DNA from: Bradyrhizobium sp. JYMT SZCCT0428
GTDB taxonomy: Bacteria > Pseudomonadota > Alphaproteobacteria > Rhizobiales > Xanthobacteraceae
Length of the DNA stretch: 64,000 bases
Assembly: GCF_018131075.1 (NCBI RefSeq)
Contig: NZ_JAFCLS010000002.1
Span: 124,001 to 188,000 of the forward strand
Reading direction: 5' to 3'
Shown: positions 16,628-27,090 of the stretch, piece after piece
How positions within the stretch are numbered: position 1 is the first letter of the stretch
Layout: each line of letters starts with the position of its first letter
Notes under the pieces: model-generated
Databases searched by the model: none
What the model was told of the DNA's origin: nothing
What the model saw: the letters and a program-made list of their open reading frames with translations, nothing else
Translations under genes and position numbers: made by a program

Positions 16628-16741
16628 TTAGCCGCCGAACACCAAACCGAGGTTCCACGCCTTCATCGCGACGGTCGCCCCCAGGACAAAGATGATCTGC
16701 AGCAGCGTGCGTGTTGAAAAGTACGTAAGGATGTTGGTCAT
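16628..16741 (-). CDS. 37-residue membrane micro-protein
   Basis: A 37-residue protein (MTNILTYFSTRTLLQIIF, then VLGATVAMKAWNLGLVFGG) that is almost entirely one membrane helix. A GGGAGC Shine-Dalgarno lies seven bases before the ATG at 16741, the best support for its being real. Longer in-frame extension upstream is Arg/Cys-rich and has no ribosome site. Function unknown. It is convergent with lpxXL, 20 bp apart. Confidence 0.55.
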   Translation of the reverse strand: MTNILTYFSTRTLLQIIFVLGATVAMKAWNLGLVFGG

Positions 16742-16884
16742 GTGATGCTCCCGGCGGCAGCTATAGAATCTGCCCCGGGCTCCGGCAATAGAAGCGCGAC
16801 CACATCCGGGATCGTACGGCATTGCCCGATATCGCTTCGCTCATCGGGGCGACGGCTACACCGCCGCTGGCGGCCAGACGGGCT

Positions 16885-17565
16885 TTAGACGTTGATGTCC
16901 GCATAGGCGCCGGCAGCCCCCTGCGGAACTGAATACCCTGTCTGCCGCTGCGCGATGGCCTTCTGCCCTTCCGCCTGCATCGCCTCGAAGGCCGCATCCA
17001 ATTGCTGGCGTGTATAGCTTGTCGACAGGCTCTGACGTGGCCGCCATGCGGATTGCGTGATCGCTGTGGAAGCCTTCTCGATCGTTCCGCCCACGGCCTT
17101 CGCGATACGTTCCGCGCGCGATTGCGCCAGATCAGGGCCACCGTTGAGGCCGGGCGGATCTTGCAGGTCTCCGACCGTTGCCGCGGCGGCGTTCGTCGTC
17201 ACCGACGACCCGCCGTTATAGAGGGTGGCAACGATCTTGCCGTTGATCTTGACGGTCGCATAGATATTTTGCGGCGCATTGTCGGGCACATCGGTGGCGG
17301 CGGCAGAGCTGGCGGCTTGCGTCGCCAACCACATCATCGCCATCCGGTCGCGAAGCTCGGGGTGGTCCTTGATCGAGACGGCCTTCAGTCCAGACGTGTC
17401 GAGCTTTTTCAGGTCCGAAACCGGAATGCCCGGCTTCGCTTTTTCCGTTGTGGTGCTTGCATCTGCCTGGGGCACGGGTAACGCGTCGGCCCGCGTCAAC
17501 ACCGTCGTCGATGAGGTTTGCGCGGGACGCAAATAACTCCCGGCACCAGCGATACTCGTAATCAT
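16885..17565 (-). CDS. Conserved hypothetical protein
   Basis: A 226-residue, Ala/Thr-rich soluble protein of no family I recognise. I start it at ATG 17565 (MITSIAGAGSYLRPAQ), preceded by GGAAGGG. A Thr/Ser-rich N-terminus (residues 10-45) is followed by SDLKKLDTSGLKAVSIKDHP and a region NIYATVKINGKIVATLYNGG (about 105-124) that looks like a beta-hairpin. The later part is helical and charged (AERIAKAVGGTIEKAS, QLDAAFEAMQAEGQKAIA). No signal peptide or membrane segment. The arrangement resembles small flagellar- or secretion-associated proteins, but nothing nearby supports that. Confidence 0.7.
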   Translation of the reverse strand: MITSIAGAGSYLRPAQTSSTTVLTRADALPVPQADASTTTEKAKPGIPVSDLKKLDTSGLKAVSIKDHPELRDRMAMMWLATQAASSAAATDVPDNAPQNIYATVKINGKIVATLYNGGSSVTTNAAAATVGDLQDPPGLNGGPDLAQSRAERIAKAVGGTIEKASTAITQSAWRPRQSLSTSYTRQQLDAAFEAMQAEGQKAIAQRQTGYSVPQGAAGAYADINV

Positions 17566-17717
17566 GAATACACCCTTCCACAGCAATTGAGGATGGTTGC
17601 AACCACTATGCCAACGCGAATGATTGAAAAGGCTAGCGTCCTCCTTCTCAAACGGATTCGATCACCGGAAAATCTTGCCTACCGGGGCAAGCTTCGCCAT
17701 GTGCTTTGCGAAGGGTT

Positions 17718-18647
17718 TTACACATTTCCTCCGCAAGCAATGACCCACACGCGCGAATGCTCGCTGCCGACGGCGCCTCCGAGGACCGCGCCCATTGCCA
17801 ACGCTCCGCTCGGCTCCGTCCGGATGCCGCATGTCTCGTGGAGCAGCGCCATTGCACCCTGCACAAGTTCGTCGTCGACCGCGCACACCCGGACGTTCGA
17901 GCGTTCCAGGATTTCGAATGCGCGCGTCCCAATCTGACGCGAGCGCAGCGCATCGCACATCGTATCCCCTGAAGGCTCGATCCGGACCGGCATCCCCGCT
18001 TCGCGTGCCCGGGCATATCGTCGGTGGGTGGCCGGCTCGACAACATAGATCGCAGCGGAAATTGACCGCGACCGCAGCGCAAGAGTTACACCCGCAGCCA
18101 GTCCGCCACCGCCGCAGGCCACGACCACCGCATCGGAAGCTGGACTGCTCGCCTCAATAGCGGCTGCCACCTCAGAACCAAGCGTATAGCTTCCCGCAAT
18201 CATCTCGAGGTCTTCGAAGGCATGCAGGTTACGCCAACCGCGTCCTCGCGCTTCCGCCTGCGCATGTGCAGTCAGCTCCGACCGCTCGGCGATCTTTATC
18301 TCAGCTCCGGTTTTGCGCGCCTGTTCCCGTTTGAGATCTGGCGCGTCGCCGGGCACCATCAGACATGCAGGTTTGTTGAGCACCTGAGCCGCCAAACCGA
18401 CCGCAATTGGAAAATTTCCTGCTCCGGCAGCAACAACACCGCGCTCGGCGTTTCCTACCCCAAGTACGGCACCGCGAAACTTGAACGATCCGCTGCGTTG
18501 AACGGTTTCATCCTTGACGTGGATCGTTCGCCCGACCTGTGCGTCCAGCACGGGCGAAGTTCGCAAAGGAGTCTTTAGTGCATGGCGAGCAATGAATTGG
18601 AGATCGCCGGGGGACGGAACGACCGAAGGACCAGGCATTAGCGGCAA
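17718..18647 (-). CDS. PLP-dependent serine/threonine dehydratase-like enzyme
   Basis: A 309-residue fold-type II PLP enzyme. The PLP-lysine motif is SGSFKFRGAV (Lys at about residue 56), followed by AAGAGNFPIAVGLAA in place of the SxGNH asparagine loop, and the phosphate-binding CGGGGLAAG (about 179-187). Family members deaminate serine or threonine, racemise serine, or act on related hydroxy- or diamino-acids. It lacks the C-terminal ACT domain of biosynthetic threonine deaminase IlvA. It stands alone between a hypothetical gene and the polyamine-binding protein gene; substrate unknown. Confidence 0.88.
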   Translation of the reverse strand: MPLMPGPSVVPSPGDLQFIARHALKTPLRTSPVLDAQVGRTIHVKDETVQRSGSFKFRGAVLGVGNAERGVVAAGAGNFPIAVGLAAQVLNKPACLMVPGDAPDLKREQARKTGAEIKIAERSELTAHAQAEARGRGWRNLHAFEDLEMIAGSYTLGSEVAAAIEASSPASDAVVVACGGGGLAAGVTLALRSRSISAAIYVVEPATHRRYARAREAGMPVRIEPSGDTMCDALRSRQIGTRAFEILERSNVRVCAVDDELVQGAMALLHETCGIRTEPSGALAMGAVLGGAVGSEHSRVWVIACGGNV

Positions 18648-18775
18648 ATGCGAATGAACATCGCCGCTTATCGGGCGAATTCACATCTGTGTCTAATCAG
18701 CTGTTGTGACGGTCCGACTTTTCTCGTGAAGGCTGACCCGCAATATTTCGCCGCGCGCGATCGTGCCGGTAGATT

Positions 18776-19882
18776 CTACTTCCCGGTCTTCACCCGGGTC
18801 CAGAGCCGGTTGATGATGCGCTGGGTCGCGGGATCGCGGGCGTTGATCACGAACAGTTTTTTCTGGATCGCCTCATCCGGATAGATGTTCTTGTCATTGA
18901 GGATTTTGGGATCGACCAGCTTCTGGCTCGCCAGATTGCCGTTGGCGTAGGACAGGAAATCCGAGTTCTTGGCGGCGATCTCCGGACGGTAGAGGTAATT
19001 GATCAGCTCATAGGCTTCCGCGACGTTCTTGGCGTCGGCCGGGATCGCGAGATTGTCGAAGAACATCTGCGCGCCCTCCTTCGGGATGGTGTAGCCGATC
19101 TCGATATCGTTTTTGGCCTCCGCCGCCCGGCTGCGCGCCTGCATGATGTCGCCCGACCAGCCGACCACGAAGCAGATTTCACCTGACGCCAGCGCGCCCA
19201 GATATTCCGACGAGTGAAACTTCCGGACATAAGGCCTGATCTTCGTGACTAGATCGGCGGCCTTCTCCAGGTCGGCCTGCTTGGTCGAGTTCGGATCGAT
19301 GCCGAGATAGCTGAGCGCCGCGGGCAGGATGTCGTCGGCTGAATCCAGCATGTGGATGCCGCAGTCCCTGAATTTGGCGAGGTTCTCCGGCTTGAAGACG
19401 ATGTCCCAGCTGTCGATTTTTGCGTCAGCGCCCAAAATCTTCTGCGCCGTTTTGACGTTGTAGCCGATCCCGGTGGTGCCCCACATGTAGTTGGCGCCGT
19501 AATTATTGCCGGGATCGTAGGTCGCGAGTTGCTTCGTCACCACCGGCCAGGCGTTGGCGAGGTTGGGCAGTTTCGACTTGTCGAGCTTGAGGAAAACCTT
19601 TGCCGTGATCTGACGCTGCAGGAAATAGCCGGTGGGAACGACGACGTCGTAGCCGGATTTTCCAGCTAGCAGCCGCGTCTCCAGCGTCTCGTTGGCGTCG
19701 AAGGTGTCGTAGGTTACCTTGATGCCGGTTTCCTTCGTAAAGTCCTCCAGCACGCCAGGCGCCATATAGTTCGACCAATTGTAGAAATTGACGGTGCGCT
19801 CTTCGGCCCGGGCCGGCGACAGCAGCAGGATCGCGGCAACCGCGGCAATGAAACCAACAACGTTGCGGGTCCGCTCGTGCAT
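18776..19882 (-). CDS. Periplasmic polyamine-binding protein (PotF-like)
   Basis: Binds putrescine or spermidine for an ABC importer. It is 368 residues with a Sec signal peptide (MHERTRNVVGFIAAVAAI, then LLLSPARAEE). The mature part begins TVNFYNWSNYMAPGVLEDF, the classic PotF/PotD opening, and includes YNVKTAQKILGADAKIDSWD and CFVVGWSGDIMQA. I start it at 19882, five bases past the aminotransferase stop, with GGAAGAGG inside that gene as ribosome site; the longer in-frame extension antisense-like to the aminotransferase is discarded. No permease or ATPase genes are adjacent, so it may work with an unlinked Pot system. It shares a transcript with the aminotransferase. Confidence 0.92.
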   Translation of the reverse strand: MHERTRNVVGFIAAVAAILLLSPARAEERTVNFYNWSNYMAPGVLEDFTKETGIKVTYDTFDANETLETRLLAGKSGYDVVVPTGYFLQRQITAKVFLKLDKSKLPNLANAWPVVTKQLATYDPGNNYGANYMWGTTGIGYNVKTAQKILGADAKIDSWDIVFKPENLAKFRDCGIHMLDSADDILPAALSYLGIDPNSTKQADLEKAADLVTKIRPYVRKFHSSEYLGALASGEICFVVGWSGDIMQARSRAAEAKNDIEIGYTIPKEGAQMFFDNLAIPADAKNVAEAYELINYLYRPEIAAKNSDFLSYANGNLASQKLVDPKILNDKNIYPDEAIQKKLFVINARDPATQRIINRLWTRVKTGK

Positions 19883-19887
19883 CTCGT

Positions 19888-21057
19888 CTACCTCTTCCGG
19901 CGATGCACCGCGTCCGACAAACGCTCCAGCGCAGTGTCCAGGGTGGCGTCCTTCTTGGAGAAACAGAAACGCACCACCGACGTCACGGCATCCTGTTCGT
20001 AAAAGGCCGACACCGGGATCGCGGCGACCTTGTAGTCGTTCACGATGCGGTGGCAAAATTGCACGTCGGTCTCGTTGAGGCCGAGCGGCGACAGGTCGAC
20101 GGTGAGGAAATAAGTACCCTGTGATTTGAGGACAGGAAAGCCGATGCTCTCTAGCCCCTTGGTCAGGCGATCCCTGCTCCGCGCCAGCTCCTTGCGCATG
20201 TCGTAAAAATACTCGGCCGGCTTGTCGAGACCGTAGGCGACGGCGGCCTGCAAATTGGGCGCCGTCGTGAAGGTGAGAAACTGGTGCACCTTCGCGGCCA
20301 CGCGCAGCAGCGGTGGCGCGGCGCAGACGAAGCCGATCTTCCACCCCGTCAGCGAAAAGATCTTGCCCGCGCTGCCGACCTTGATGGTGCGGTCGCGCAT
20401 GCCGGGGATCGTGATCAGCGGGATATGCTCGCGGCCGTCGAAGGTAACATGCTCCCAGACCTCGTCGCAGATCGCAATGGTGTCGAACTCCTGGCAGAAC
20501 CGTGCCAGCAATTCGAGGTCCTCGCGCGGATAAACTACGGCGGCCGGATTGAGCGGGTTGTTGAACAGCACCGCCTTGGTCTTGTGATTGAAAACGCTGC
20601 GCAGCATCTCCTCGTTGAGCCGCCAGTCCGGCGGCTCAAGCCGCAACAACCGCGGGATGCCGCCGGCCTGCCGGATGATCGGCAGGTAGCTGTCATAGAC
20701 CGGCTGGAAGCAGACGACTTCATCGCCGGGCTCGACCACGGCCAAAATGGAAGACGTCAACGCCTCGGTGCCGCCGGACGTCACCATCACTTCGCTCATC
20801 GGATCAAGCGAGAGGCCGTGCCAGCGTCCATAGTGAGACGCGATCGCCTGCCGCAGTTCCGGAATGCCCATCATCGACGGGTATTGGTTATAGCCGTTGA
20901 TCGACGCGTCCGCGGCGGCGCGCCTGATATCCTCAGGCCCGGGATCATCAGGAAAACCCTGGCCGAGATTGATGGCGTTGTTGTCGCGCGCAGCTTGCGA
21001 CATCGCCTCGAAGACGGTGACGGGAAGGTCGGCGAAGACCTTGTTCATGGAGGTCAT
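19888..21057 (-). CDS. Class I/II PLP aminotransferase
   Basis: A 389-residue fold-type I aminotransferase. The PLP lysine is in VGSAGKIFSLTGWKIGF (about residue 237), with NLGQGFPDDPGPEDI near the start, VTSGGTEALTSSILA for cofactor binding, CDEVWEHVTFDG and the terminal VRFCFSKKDATLDTALERL carrying the substrate-carboxylate Arg. The set matches the YbdL/kynurenine-aminotransferase-like group, which prefers methionine and aromatic or long side chains. It is located between a rhodanese gene (upstream) and a polyamine-binding protein gene (5 bp downstream). Confidence 0.92.
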   Translation of the reverse strand: MTSMNKVFADLPVTVFEAMSQAARDNNAINLGQGFPDDPGPEDIRRAAADASINGYNQYPSMMGIPELRQAIASHYGRWHGLSLDPMSEVMVTSGGTEALTSSILAVVEPGDEVVCFQPVYDSYLPIIRQAGGIPRLLRLEPPDWRLNEEMLRSVFNHKTKAVLFNNPLNPAAVVYPREDLELLARFCQEFDTIAICDEVWEHVTFDGREHIPLITIPGMRDRTIKVGSAGKIFSLTGWKIGFVCAAPPLLRVAAKVHQFLTFTTAPNLQAAVAYGLDKPAEYFYDMRKELARSRDRLTKGLESIGFPVLKSQGTYFLTVDLSPLGLNETDVQFCHRIVNDYKVAAIPVSAFYEQDAVTSVVRFCFSKKDATLDTALERLSDAVHRRKR

Positions 21058-21078
21058 TTTTTCAAAGCAGTCCCTGAA

Positions 21079-21408
21079 TCAGCCGCCGGCCTTGGTCTGC
21101 AATCCCGCAGCCTTCCAGCCAATGATGCCGCCCGCCAAATGCTTGTCATAGGGAAGCCCCGCGGCCTGCGCCGCCAGCGACGCCGTCACCGAGCGCTTGC
21201 CGGAGCGACAGGCGAAGACCACCTGCTTGCCCTTGGGGTCCGGAATGGCGGCCGGATCGAACGACTGCAGCGGAACCACCACGGCGCCAGGATAGGCTTC
21301 CACGGCGACCTCGTTCGGCTCGCGCACGTCGACGAGCAGATAGCGTCCCTCCGCCATGCCCTTTGCGACATCTTCCGCCGTCAAATCGTGCACCTGATGG
21401 TCCGCCAC
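21079..21408 (-). CDS. Single-domain rhodanese
   Basis: A 109-residue sulfurtransferase domain. The active-site loop is FACRSGKRS (Cys at about residue 67), and the family core YLLVDVREPNEVAVEAYPGA and AAGLPYDKHLAGGIIGWKAAGL is complete. No signal peptide, so cytosolic. It lies 21 bp upstream of the aminotransferase gene on the same strand, suggesting a shared transcript. Confidence 0.93.
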   Translation of the reverse strand: MADHQVHDLTAEDVAKGMAEGRYLLVDVREPNEVAVEAYPGAVVVPLQSFDPAAIPDPKGKQVVFACRSGKRSVTASLAAQAAGLPYDKHLAGGIIGWKAAGLQTKAGG

Positions 21409-21577
21409 TTAAAATCCTCCCGACATCCTGCTTTGAGGGGTCCCGCCCGCCAGCCGGGCGCCAAACTCGCCTCTGTCGCGGCGAAAATCAAGCGCTGCGA
21501 ACGGTTTAATGGATGACCAGAAATGGGCCACACGGCCACCATCGCATGGCGCCATTTATTCTCTCGCGGCGGTGTTT

Positions 21578-22030
21578 TCAGGGCAGAAGTTGCCTTGCTA
21601 TCGGCCAGGCCCCGACGGGCGTTTGCGGACCGGTCACCCTGTACCCCCGTCGCAGGTAGAATCCCTTGGCATTTGTGCTTGCTTCGGCGCGAACCACCGC
21701 AAAGCCGCGTCGACGCATCAGCGCTTCGAGCCGGTCAAGTAACCCGGCGCCGACGCCCTGCCCGGCATATTCGGGGGCCGTGTACAGCCCCTCAAGGACG
21801 TCGCCGTGGATGGCGCCCCACCCGGCCACGACGCCGTCCAGTTCGGCAATCCATATTTCCAGGTCGCGAAGCTTCCGCTCCATTCCGGCAGGCACGAGCT
21901 GCCTCGCCCATGCCTCGGCGTCATCGACCGGCATTTTCGGCGGCGCCAGTTCAAGGATCGATCGTCGCCTCACCTCGAACAGAAGCGCAGCGTCGTCGAG
22001 CGTAGCCAAGCGGTGAACGGCAGCAGCCAT
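21578..22030 (-). CDS. GNAT-family N-acetyltransferase
   Basis: A 150-residue acetyltransferase. The acetyl-CoA-binding motif A is LYTAPEYAGQGVGAGLLDRLEALMRRRG (the Q/RxxGxG/A loop being GQGVGA), followed by V(V)RAEASTNAKGFYLRRGY. The substrate is not predictable. It lies between the rhodanese gene, across a 169-bp gap, and the downstream end of the first kup gene. Confidence 0.88.
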   Translation of the reverse strand: MAAAVHRLATLDDAALLFEVRRRSILELAPPKMPVDDAEAWARQLVPAGMERKLRDLEIWIAELDGVVAGWGAIHGDVLEGLYTAPEYAGQGVGAGLLDRLEALMRRRGFAVVRAEASTNAKGFYLRRGYRVTGPQTPVGAWPIARQLLP

Positions 22031-22085
22031 GTGAAGTGCGATCCCGCGGCGGGAGGCCCGCGCGCGTTATACCAGATCGCAGCGT

Positions 22086-24017
22086 CTAGATCGTGACCTG
22101 CGTTCCCACCTCGACCACGCGCCCGGTCGGGATCTGGAAATAGTCGGTGGCGTCGTTGGAGCTGCGGCTCAGCGCGATGAACAAATGGTCCTGCCAGCGC
22201 GGCATGCCCGAATGCGCGGCCGGCTTGAGCGCGCGGCGGGACAGGAAAAACGACGTCGCCATGATGTCGAACTGCCAGCCGAGCTTGCGGGCGAGCGCCA
22301 GCGTTCTCGGCACATTGGGCTGCTCCATGAAGCCGAACCGCAGCGTCATCGTGGAGAAGGTCTCGCTCAGTTGCTCCATCCGGATCCGCTCTGAATCATC
22401 GATCCGCGGCGTCGGCGCGGTTTCGATGGTGAGAATGACGTTCTTTTCGTGCAGCACCTTGTAGTGCTTCAGGCTGTGCATCAGCGCGGTCGGCGCACTC
22501 TCGGGGTCGCTGGTCAGGAACACCGCCGTACCGGGGACCCGCTGCGGCGGCCGTTTTTCCAGCATCGCCGCCAGCTCGACCAGCGGGAATTCCAGCTTGC
22601 GCGATTTCTCGAACAACAGCCGGCTGCCGCGCCGCCACGTATACATCAGCAGCATCACGATGCCGCCCAGCGCCAGCGGCACCCAGCCGCCTTCGAATAC
22701 CTTGAGCAGATTGGCCGCGAGGAAGGTGAGATCGAGGAACAGGAACGGCGCGATCAGCGCGGCGGCCGCCACCGCCGACCATTTCCAGACCCGCCAGATC
22801 ACGACAAAGCCCATCATCGCCGTGACTACCATGGTCCCGGTCACGGAAATTCCATACGCCGAGGCCAGTGCGCTCGAAGAGCGGAACAGCAGCACCAGCA
22901 GAATCACCGAAATGAACAGCAGCAGATTGATGCGCGGAATGTAGATCTGGCCGGAATGCGACTCCGAGGTATGGCGGATTTCAAACCGCGGCATCAGGCC
23001 GAGCTGGATCGCGGTGCGCGTCAGTGAATAGGCGCCGGTGATGACGGCCTGGCTCGCGATCACGGTCGCGAGCGTAGCAAGCGCCACCATCGGGATCAGC
23101 GCCCAGTCCGGGAACATCAGGAAGAACGGGTTTTCGATAGCCTTGGGATCAGCGATCAGGAGCGCGCCCTGCCCCAGATAATTCAGCGCGAGCGACGGCA
23201 GCACGATGGAGAGCCAGGCGGTCTGGATCGGCCGTTTGCCGAAATGGCCGAGATCGGCGTAGAGCGCTTCCGCGCCGGTAACGGCGAGAAACACCGCGCC
23301 AAGCGTCACGAAGCCGATCACGCCATGATGGGTCATGAAGGAAACCGCATGGAGCGGGTTGAGCGCCGACAGCACTTCGGGATGACGCATGATCTGCGGC
23401 AGAGCGGCAACGGCGATGACCGCGAACCAGACGCACATTACCGGCCCGAAGAACGTGGCGACCCGCGCGGTGCCGCGCGACTGAACCGCGAACAGCACGA
23501 TCAGAATGATCACCGTGAGCGGCACGACGTAGTGGTCGAATGTCGAAGTGACGAGCTTGATGCCTTCGATCGCCGACAGCACCGACAGCGCCGGCGTGAT
23601 CACGGCATCGCCGTAAAACAACGCGCCGCTGATGATCCCGAGCAGCACAATCGCGGCGGCGCCCTTGCTGTTGCTGACGCCGCGCTGCGCCAGCGCCATC
23701 AGTGCCAGCGTGCCGCCTTCGCCGTTGTTGTCCGCACGCAGCAGGATGACGACGTACTTCAGCGTCACCACGACGACCAGCGCCCACAGGATCAGCGAGA
23801 GAACGCCGAGGACCGCCTGAGGATCGGCGCTGCTTGGGCTGCCGCTCGCCGCCACGATGGCCTCGCGCAGCGCGTAGAGCGGGCTGGTGCCGATGTCGCC
23901 ATAGACCACGCCGATGCAGCCAAGCATCAGCGCCTTGAAGCCGGCGGTACAGTGCGCTTCCCCATGCCCGTTGGCCGCCGGCGTTTCCGCCGCGGTAATC
24001 GCAATCTGGGATGACAT
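22086..24017 (-). CDS. kup: Kup-family potassium transporter (copy 1)
   Basis: A proton-coupled potassium uptake permease. I start it at ATG 24017 ([11 protein letters not shown]), which has GAGG upstream; an in-frame start at 24050 is less likely. The 643 residues have 12 predicted membrane segments beginning [23 protein letters not shown], the Kup signature with the K+-pathway GDIGTSPLY, and a cytoplasmic C-terminal domain (about 475-643). It ends with [19 protein letters not shown], almost identical to the end of the second kup gene. Confidence 0.96.
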   Translation of the reverse strand: MSSQIAITAAETPAANGHGEAHCTAGFKALMLGCIGVVYGDIGTSPLYALREAIVAASGSPSSADPQAVLGVLSLILWALVVVVTLKYVVILLRADNNGEGGTLALMALAQRGVSNSKGAAAIVLLGIISGALFYGDAVITPALSVLSAIEGIKLVTSTFDHYVVPLTVIILIVLFAVQSRGTARVATFFGPVMCVWFAVIAVAALPQIMRHPEVLSALNPLHAVSFMTHHGVIGFVTLGAVFLAVTGAEALYADLGHFGKRPIQTAWLSIVLPSLALNYLGQGALLIADPKAIENPFFLMFPDWALIPMVALATLATVIASQAVITGAYSLTRTAIQLGLMPRFEIRHTSESHSGQIYIPRINLLLFISVILLVLLFRSSSALASAYGISVTGTMVVTAMMGFVVIWRVWKWSAVAAAALIAPFLFLDLTFLAANLLKVFEGGWVPLALGGIVMLLMYTWRRGSRLLFEKSRKLEFPLVELAAMLEKRPPQRVPGTAVFLTSDPESAPTALMHSLKHYKVLHEKNVILTIETAPTPRIDDSERIRMEQLSETFSTMTLRFGFMEQPNVPRTLALARKLGWQFDIMATSFFLSRRALKPAAHSGMPRWQDHLFIALSRSSNDATDYFQIPTGRVVEVGTQVTI

Positions 24018-24170
24018 CGGACAGGCCTCGGTTTTTGCCGCACTGCACAATCAGGAAGTGCAGGCCTATACTCCTGTCGGGAATGCATAGGTTAGCCTGA
24101 ATTCAGGCCTCCGATATGCATTCCGCGCATGGGTTCCAGGCGGCTAACGGGCCCAAATTTCGTCAGATAA

Positions 24171-26069
24171 TCAGATAGTTACCTGAGTGCCGACCTCGAC
24201 AACACGACCGGTCGGGATCTGGAAATAGTCGGTGGCATCGTTGGCCGACCGGCTCATCGCGATGAACAGGTGGTCCTGCCATTGCGGCATTCCCGACTGC
24301 GCCGACGGCTTCAGCGAGCGCCGCGAGACGAAGAACGACGTCGCCATGATGTCGAACTGCCAGCCGAGCTTGCGGGCGATCACCAGCGCCTTGGGCACGT
24401 TCGGCGATTCCATGAAGCCGAAGCGCAGCCGCACGGTGGCGAATTTTTCGCTGATGGTCTCCATCTTGACGCGTTCGGCCGGATCGACGCGCGGCGTCTG
24501 TGCGGTCTCGATCGTCACGATCACATTGTGCTCGTGAAGCACCTTGTTGTGCTTGAGATTATGCAGCAGCGCCGTGGGCACGAAATTCGGATCGCTGGTC
24601 AAAAACACCGCGGTGCCCTTGACGATGTGCGGCGGACGCTTTTCGAGGCTCTTGATCAGGTCGATCAACGGCACCTCGATGCGCCTCGTCTTGGCGATCA
24701 GGATCGCCGCGCCGCGGCGCCAGGTCCAGATCATCACCGCCATCGCGATCCCGAACAGCAGCGGCACCCAGGCGCCTTCAAGCAGCTTCAACAGGTTGGC
24801 GGTGAAGAACGCCATATCGACCACGACGAGCGGCAGGATCAACGCGGCCGCTGTCGCCGCGCGCCAGTTCCACAATTTCCAGATCACGACAAAGCCCATG
24901 ATGCCGTCGACGACCATGGTGGTGGAGACGGCGATGCCGTAGGCCGACGCCAATCCGCTCGAGGTGCGGAACAGCAGTACCAGCAGGATCACGCCGAGCA
25001 GCAGCATCCGGTTGACCCGCGGCAGGTAGATCTGCCCGGCATGGCTCTCGGAGGTGTAACGAACCTCGAACCGCGGCAACAGGCCGAGCTGCACCGCCTG
25101 CCGCACCAGCGAATAGGCGCCCGTGATCACCGCTTGGCTCGCGATCACGGTGGCCGCCGTCGCCAGCACCACCAGCGGCAGCAACAGCATTTCGGGGGCC
25201 AGCCGGTAGAACGGGCTTACGATCGCCGCCGGATTGGACAGCACCAGGGCGCCCTGCCCGAAGTAATTGATCAGAAGCGCCGGCATCACCAGATAGAACC
25301 ATCCGGCCTGAATCGGCTTGCGTCCAAAATGCCCGAGGTCTGCATAGAGCGCTTCGCCGCCGGTCACCGCCAGAAACACCAGCCCCAACGTCACCAGTCC
25401 GATCATGCCGTGCGAAAGCACGAACTGGATCGCGTAATAGGGATTGATCGCCTGCAAAACGGTAGGATCATCGCTGATGTGGATGAGGCCCAGAATCGTC
25501 AGCGTGGCGAACCAGACCACCATGACCGGTCCGAACGCCGACGCGACGCGCGCAGTGCCGCTGCTCTGCACCGAAAACAGCAGCACCAGAATAAAGATCG
25601 TCAGCGGGACCACATAATGGTCGAGCGCCGGCGCCACGAGCTTGAGACCTTCGACCGCCGACAACACCGAAATCGCCGGCGTGATCATGGAATCGCCGAT
25701 GAACATCGAGGCGCCGACGACGCCGAGCGCCAACAACACCCAGCTGCGCCGGCCCAGCGCCCGTTGACCGAGCGCCATCAGGGAGAGCGTGCCGCCCTCG
25801 CCGTGATTGTCGGCGCGCAGCAGCAGCAGCACATATTTGGCCGTCACGACGATGAACAGCGACCACAGGATCAGCGAGAGTACGCCGAGCACGATCTCGC
25901 GCGACACCGGCCCGCCCGCCGCCGCATGGGTTACGGCTTCGCGGAATGCATACAGCGGCGACGTGCCGATGTCGCCGAACACCACACCGATGCTGCCCAG
26001 TGTCAGGGCCCAAAAGCCTGAGGTGACCTGCCCCTCATGGGCCTCGGTGGATGTGGCGCTGACAGTCAT
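24171..26069 (-). CDS. kup: Kup-family potassium transporter (copy 2)
   Basis: A 632-residue paralogue of the neighbouring kup, sharing the [20 protein letters not shown] opening, 12 predicted membrane segments and the C-terminal domain, ending [20 protein letters not shown] then VTI. It lies directly upstream of the first copy, with the same orientation and a 153-bp gap, so the pair arose by tandem duplication. The gap is long enough for a separate promoter. Sequence differences are concentrated in the N-terminal tail and loops. The individual roles (for example acid or osmotic conditions) cannot be read here. Confidence 0.96.
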   Translation of the reverse strand: MTVSATSTEAHEGQVTSGFWALTLGSIGVVFGDIGTSPLYAFREAVTHAAAGGPVSREIVLGVLSLILWSLFIVVTAKYVLLLLRADNHGEGGTLSLMALGQRALGRRSWVLLALGVVGASMFIGDSMITPAISVLSAVEGLKLVAPALDHYVVPLTIFILVLLFSVQSSGTARVASAFGPVMVVWFATLTILGLIHISDDPTVLQAINPYYAIQFVLSHGMIGLVTLGLVFLAVTGGEALYADLGHFGRKPIQAGWFYLVMPALLINYFGQGALVLSNPAAIVSPFYRLAPEMLLLPLVVLATAATVIASQAVITGAYSLVRQAVQLGLLPRFEVRYTSESHAGQIYLPRVNRMLLLGVILLVLLFRTSSGLASAYGIAVSTTMVVDGIMGFVVIWKLWNWRAATAAALILPLVVVDMAFFTANLLKLLEGAWVPLLFGIAMAVMIWTWRRGAAILIAKTRRIEVPLIDLIKSLEKRPPHIVKGTAVFLTSDPNFVPTALLHNLKHNKVLHEHNVIVTIETAQTPRVDPAERVKMETISEKFATVRLRFGFMESPNVPKALVIARKLGWQFDIMATSFFVSRRSLKPSAQSGMPQWQDHLFIAMSRSANDATDYFQIPTGRVVEVGTQVTI

Positions 26070-26229
26070 GACGCGGGAAACACGCTCTCAGTTATTTGAT
26101 CCGGGCGGCTATCGACGCTTCTGCGTCGCCTGTCAATCATCGGCAAGCATAACACCGCTGGGGATGCGGCACCCAAGCAAAGCAAATTTCATCGCACTAA
26201 TCGAGAGGTAAGATAGTAGTTTCGGCGAA

Positions 26230-27057
26230 TTACGGCTTCAGACCAGGTGGAAGCGGTGGATTTTCGCGCATTAATGTGATGGTCACGCGACGATTTGCCG
26301 GCAACGTCGGATCATCGGGAAACAGCGGTTGACTGTCGGCCTTGCCGGATACGGCGAAGACGTGCGATGGCGGCAGGCCCTCGCGCTCCAGGATCTGACG
26401 CACCGTGTTGGCGCGGTCGGCCGAAAGATCGAACGCGCCATAGTCGCTTCGCGCCGGCAGGAAACCTGCCGCAGTATGGCCGACGATCGACAACCGCAGT
26501 GGCGTCGCCTTAAGCGGAACCGCGAGTTTCTGGATCAGCCGCCGGGTGCGGTCATGGGGCACCTTGGAGCCATCGGCAAACATCGACCGCCCTTCCTGAT
26601 CGACGATCTCGAGATTGAGGCCCTGGCTGGTCTCCTCGAACATGATGTGCTTGGACATCTCGGTCAGTTCCGGCAGGTCTTGCAACGCCTGCCGCAACGA
26701 CGCCGAAGCCAGCGCGAACTCACGATCGACCGTCAGCTTGGCGCCGCTCTCGCGGGTGCGGTCCTTTTCGTCCGGGGTCGGCGTGGCGGAGGCTTCCTCC
26801 GGCGAAATATGAGCGGCGCTCTTCAGCTTCGGCCGCGTCGGCAGGCCGTCGGATTCGACGATGCCGGAATAGCGCACTTCGGTCTGCACGCCGAACGCTT
26901 CGCGCATCGAGCCGGCGACGATTTTCAGCTTATCCTTGTCCTGGCTCGAGAACGCGACCAGCATCACGAAGAAGGCCAGCAGCAACGCCATCAGGTCGGC
27001 GAACGTCACGAACCAGCCGTGACCGCCATGTGCCTCTTCGCGTTTTTTCTTGGCCAT
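26230..27057 (-). CDS. motB: Stator protein MotB/PomB-like
   Basis: The ion-conducting, peptidoglycan-anchoring half of a flagellar-type stator. It is 275 residues. A single membrane helix follows a basic tail: WFVTFADLMALLLAFFVMLVAFS, with the ion-binding Asp at residue 21. The OmpA-type peptidoglycan-binding domain fills the C-terminal half (about 145-265: LRLSIVGHTAAG, DLSADRANTVRQILEREGL, ANRRVTITL). The membrane helix resembles PomB of sodium stators (FADLMxLLxxFFV) more than E. coli MotB. It is 33 bp downstream of the motA-like gene. No flagellar structural genes are nearby. Confidence 0.9.
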   Translation of the reverse strand: MAKKKREEAHGGHGWFVTFADLMALLLAFFVMLVAFSSQDKDKLKIVAGSMREAFGVQTEVRYSGIVESDGLPTRPKLKSAAHISPEEASATPTPDEKDRTRESGAKLTVDREFALASASLRQALQDLPELTEMSKHIMFEETSQGLNLEIVDQEGRSMFADGSKVPHDRTRRLIQKLAVPLKATPLRLSIVGHTAAGFLPARSDYGAFDLSADRANTVRQILEREGLPPSHVFAVSGKADSQPLFPDDPTLPANRRVTITLMRENPPLPPGLKP

Positions 27058-27090
27058 GCTCTATGTCCGCGCCTGGATGCTGCCTGAGGA

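Noticed and set aside
24270..26021. 583-codon open frame antisense to the second kup gene
   Set aside because: Gln/His/Arg-rich low-complexity translation typical of a high-GC antisense shadow; the kup frame is unmistakable.
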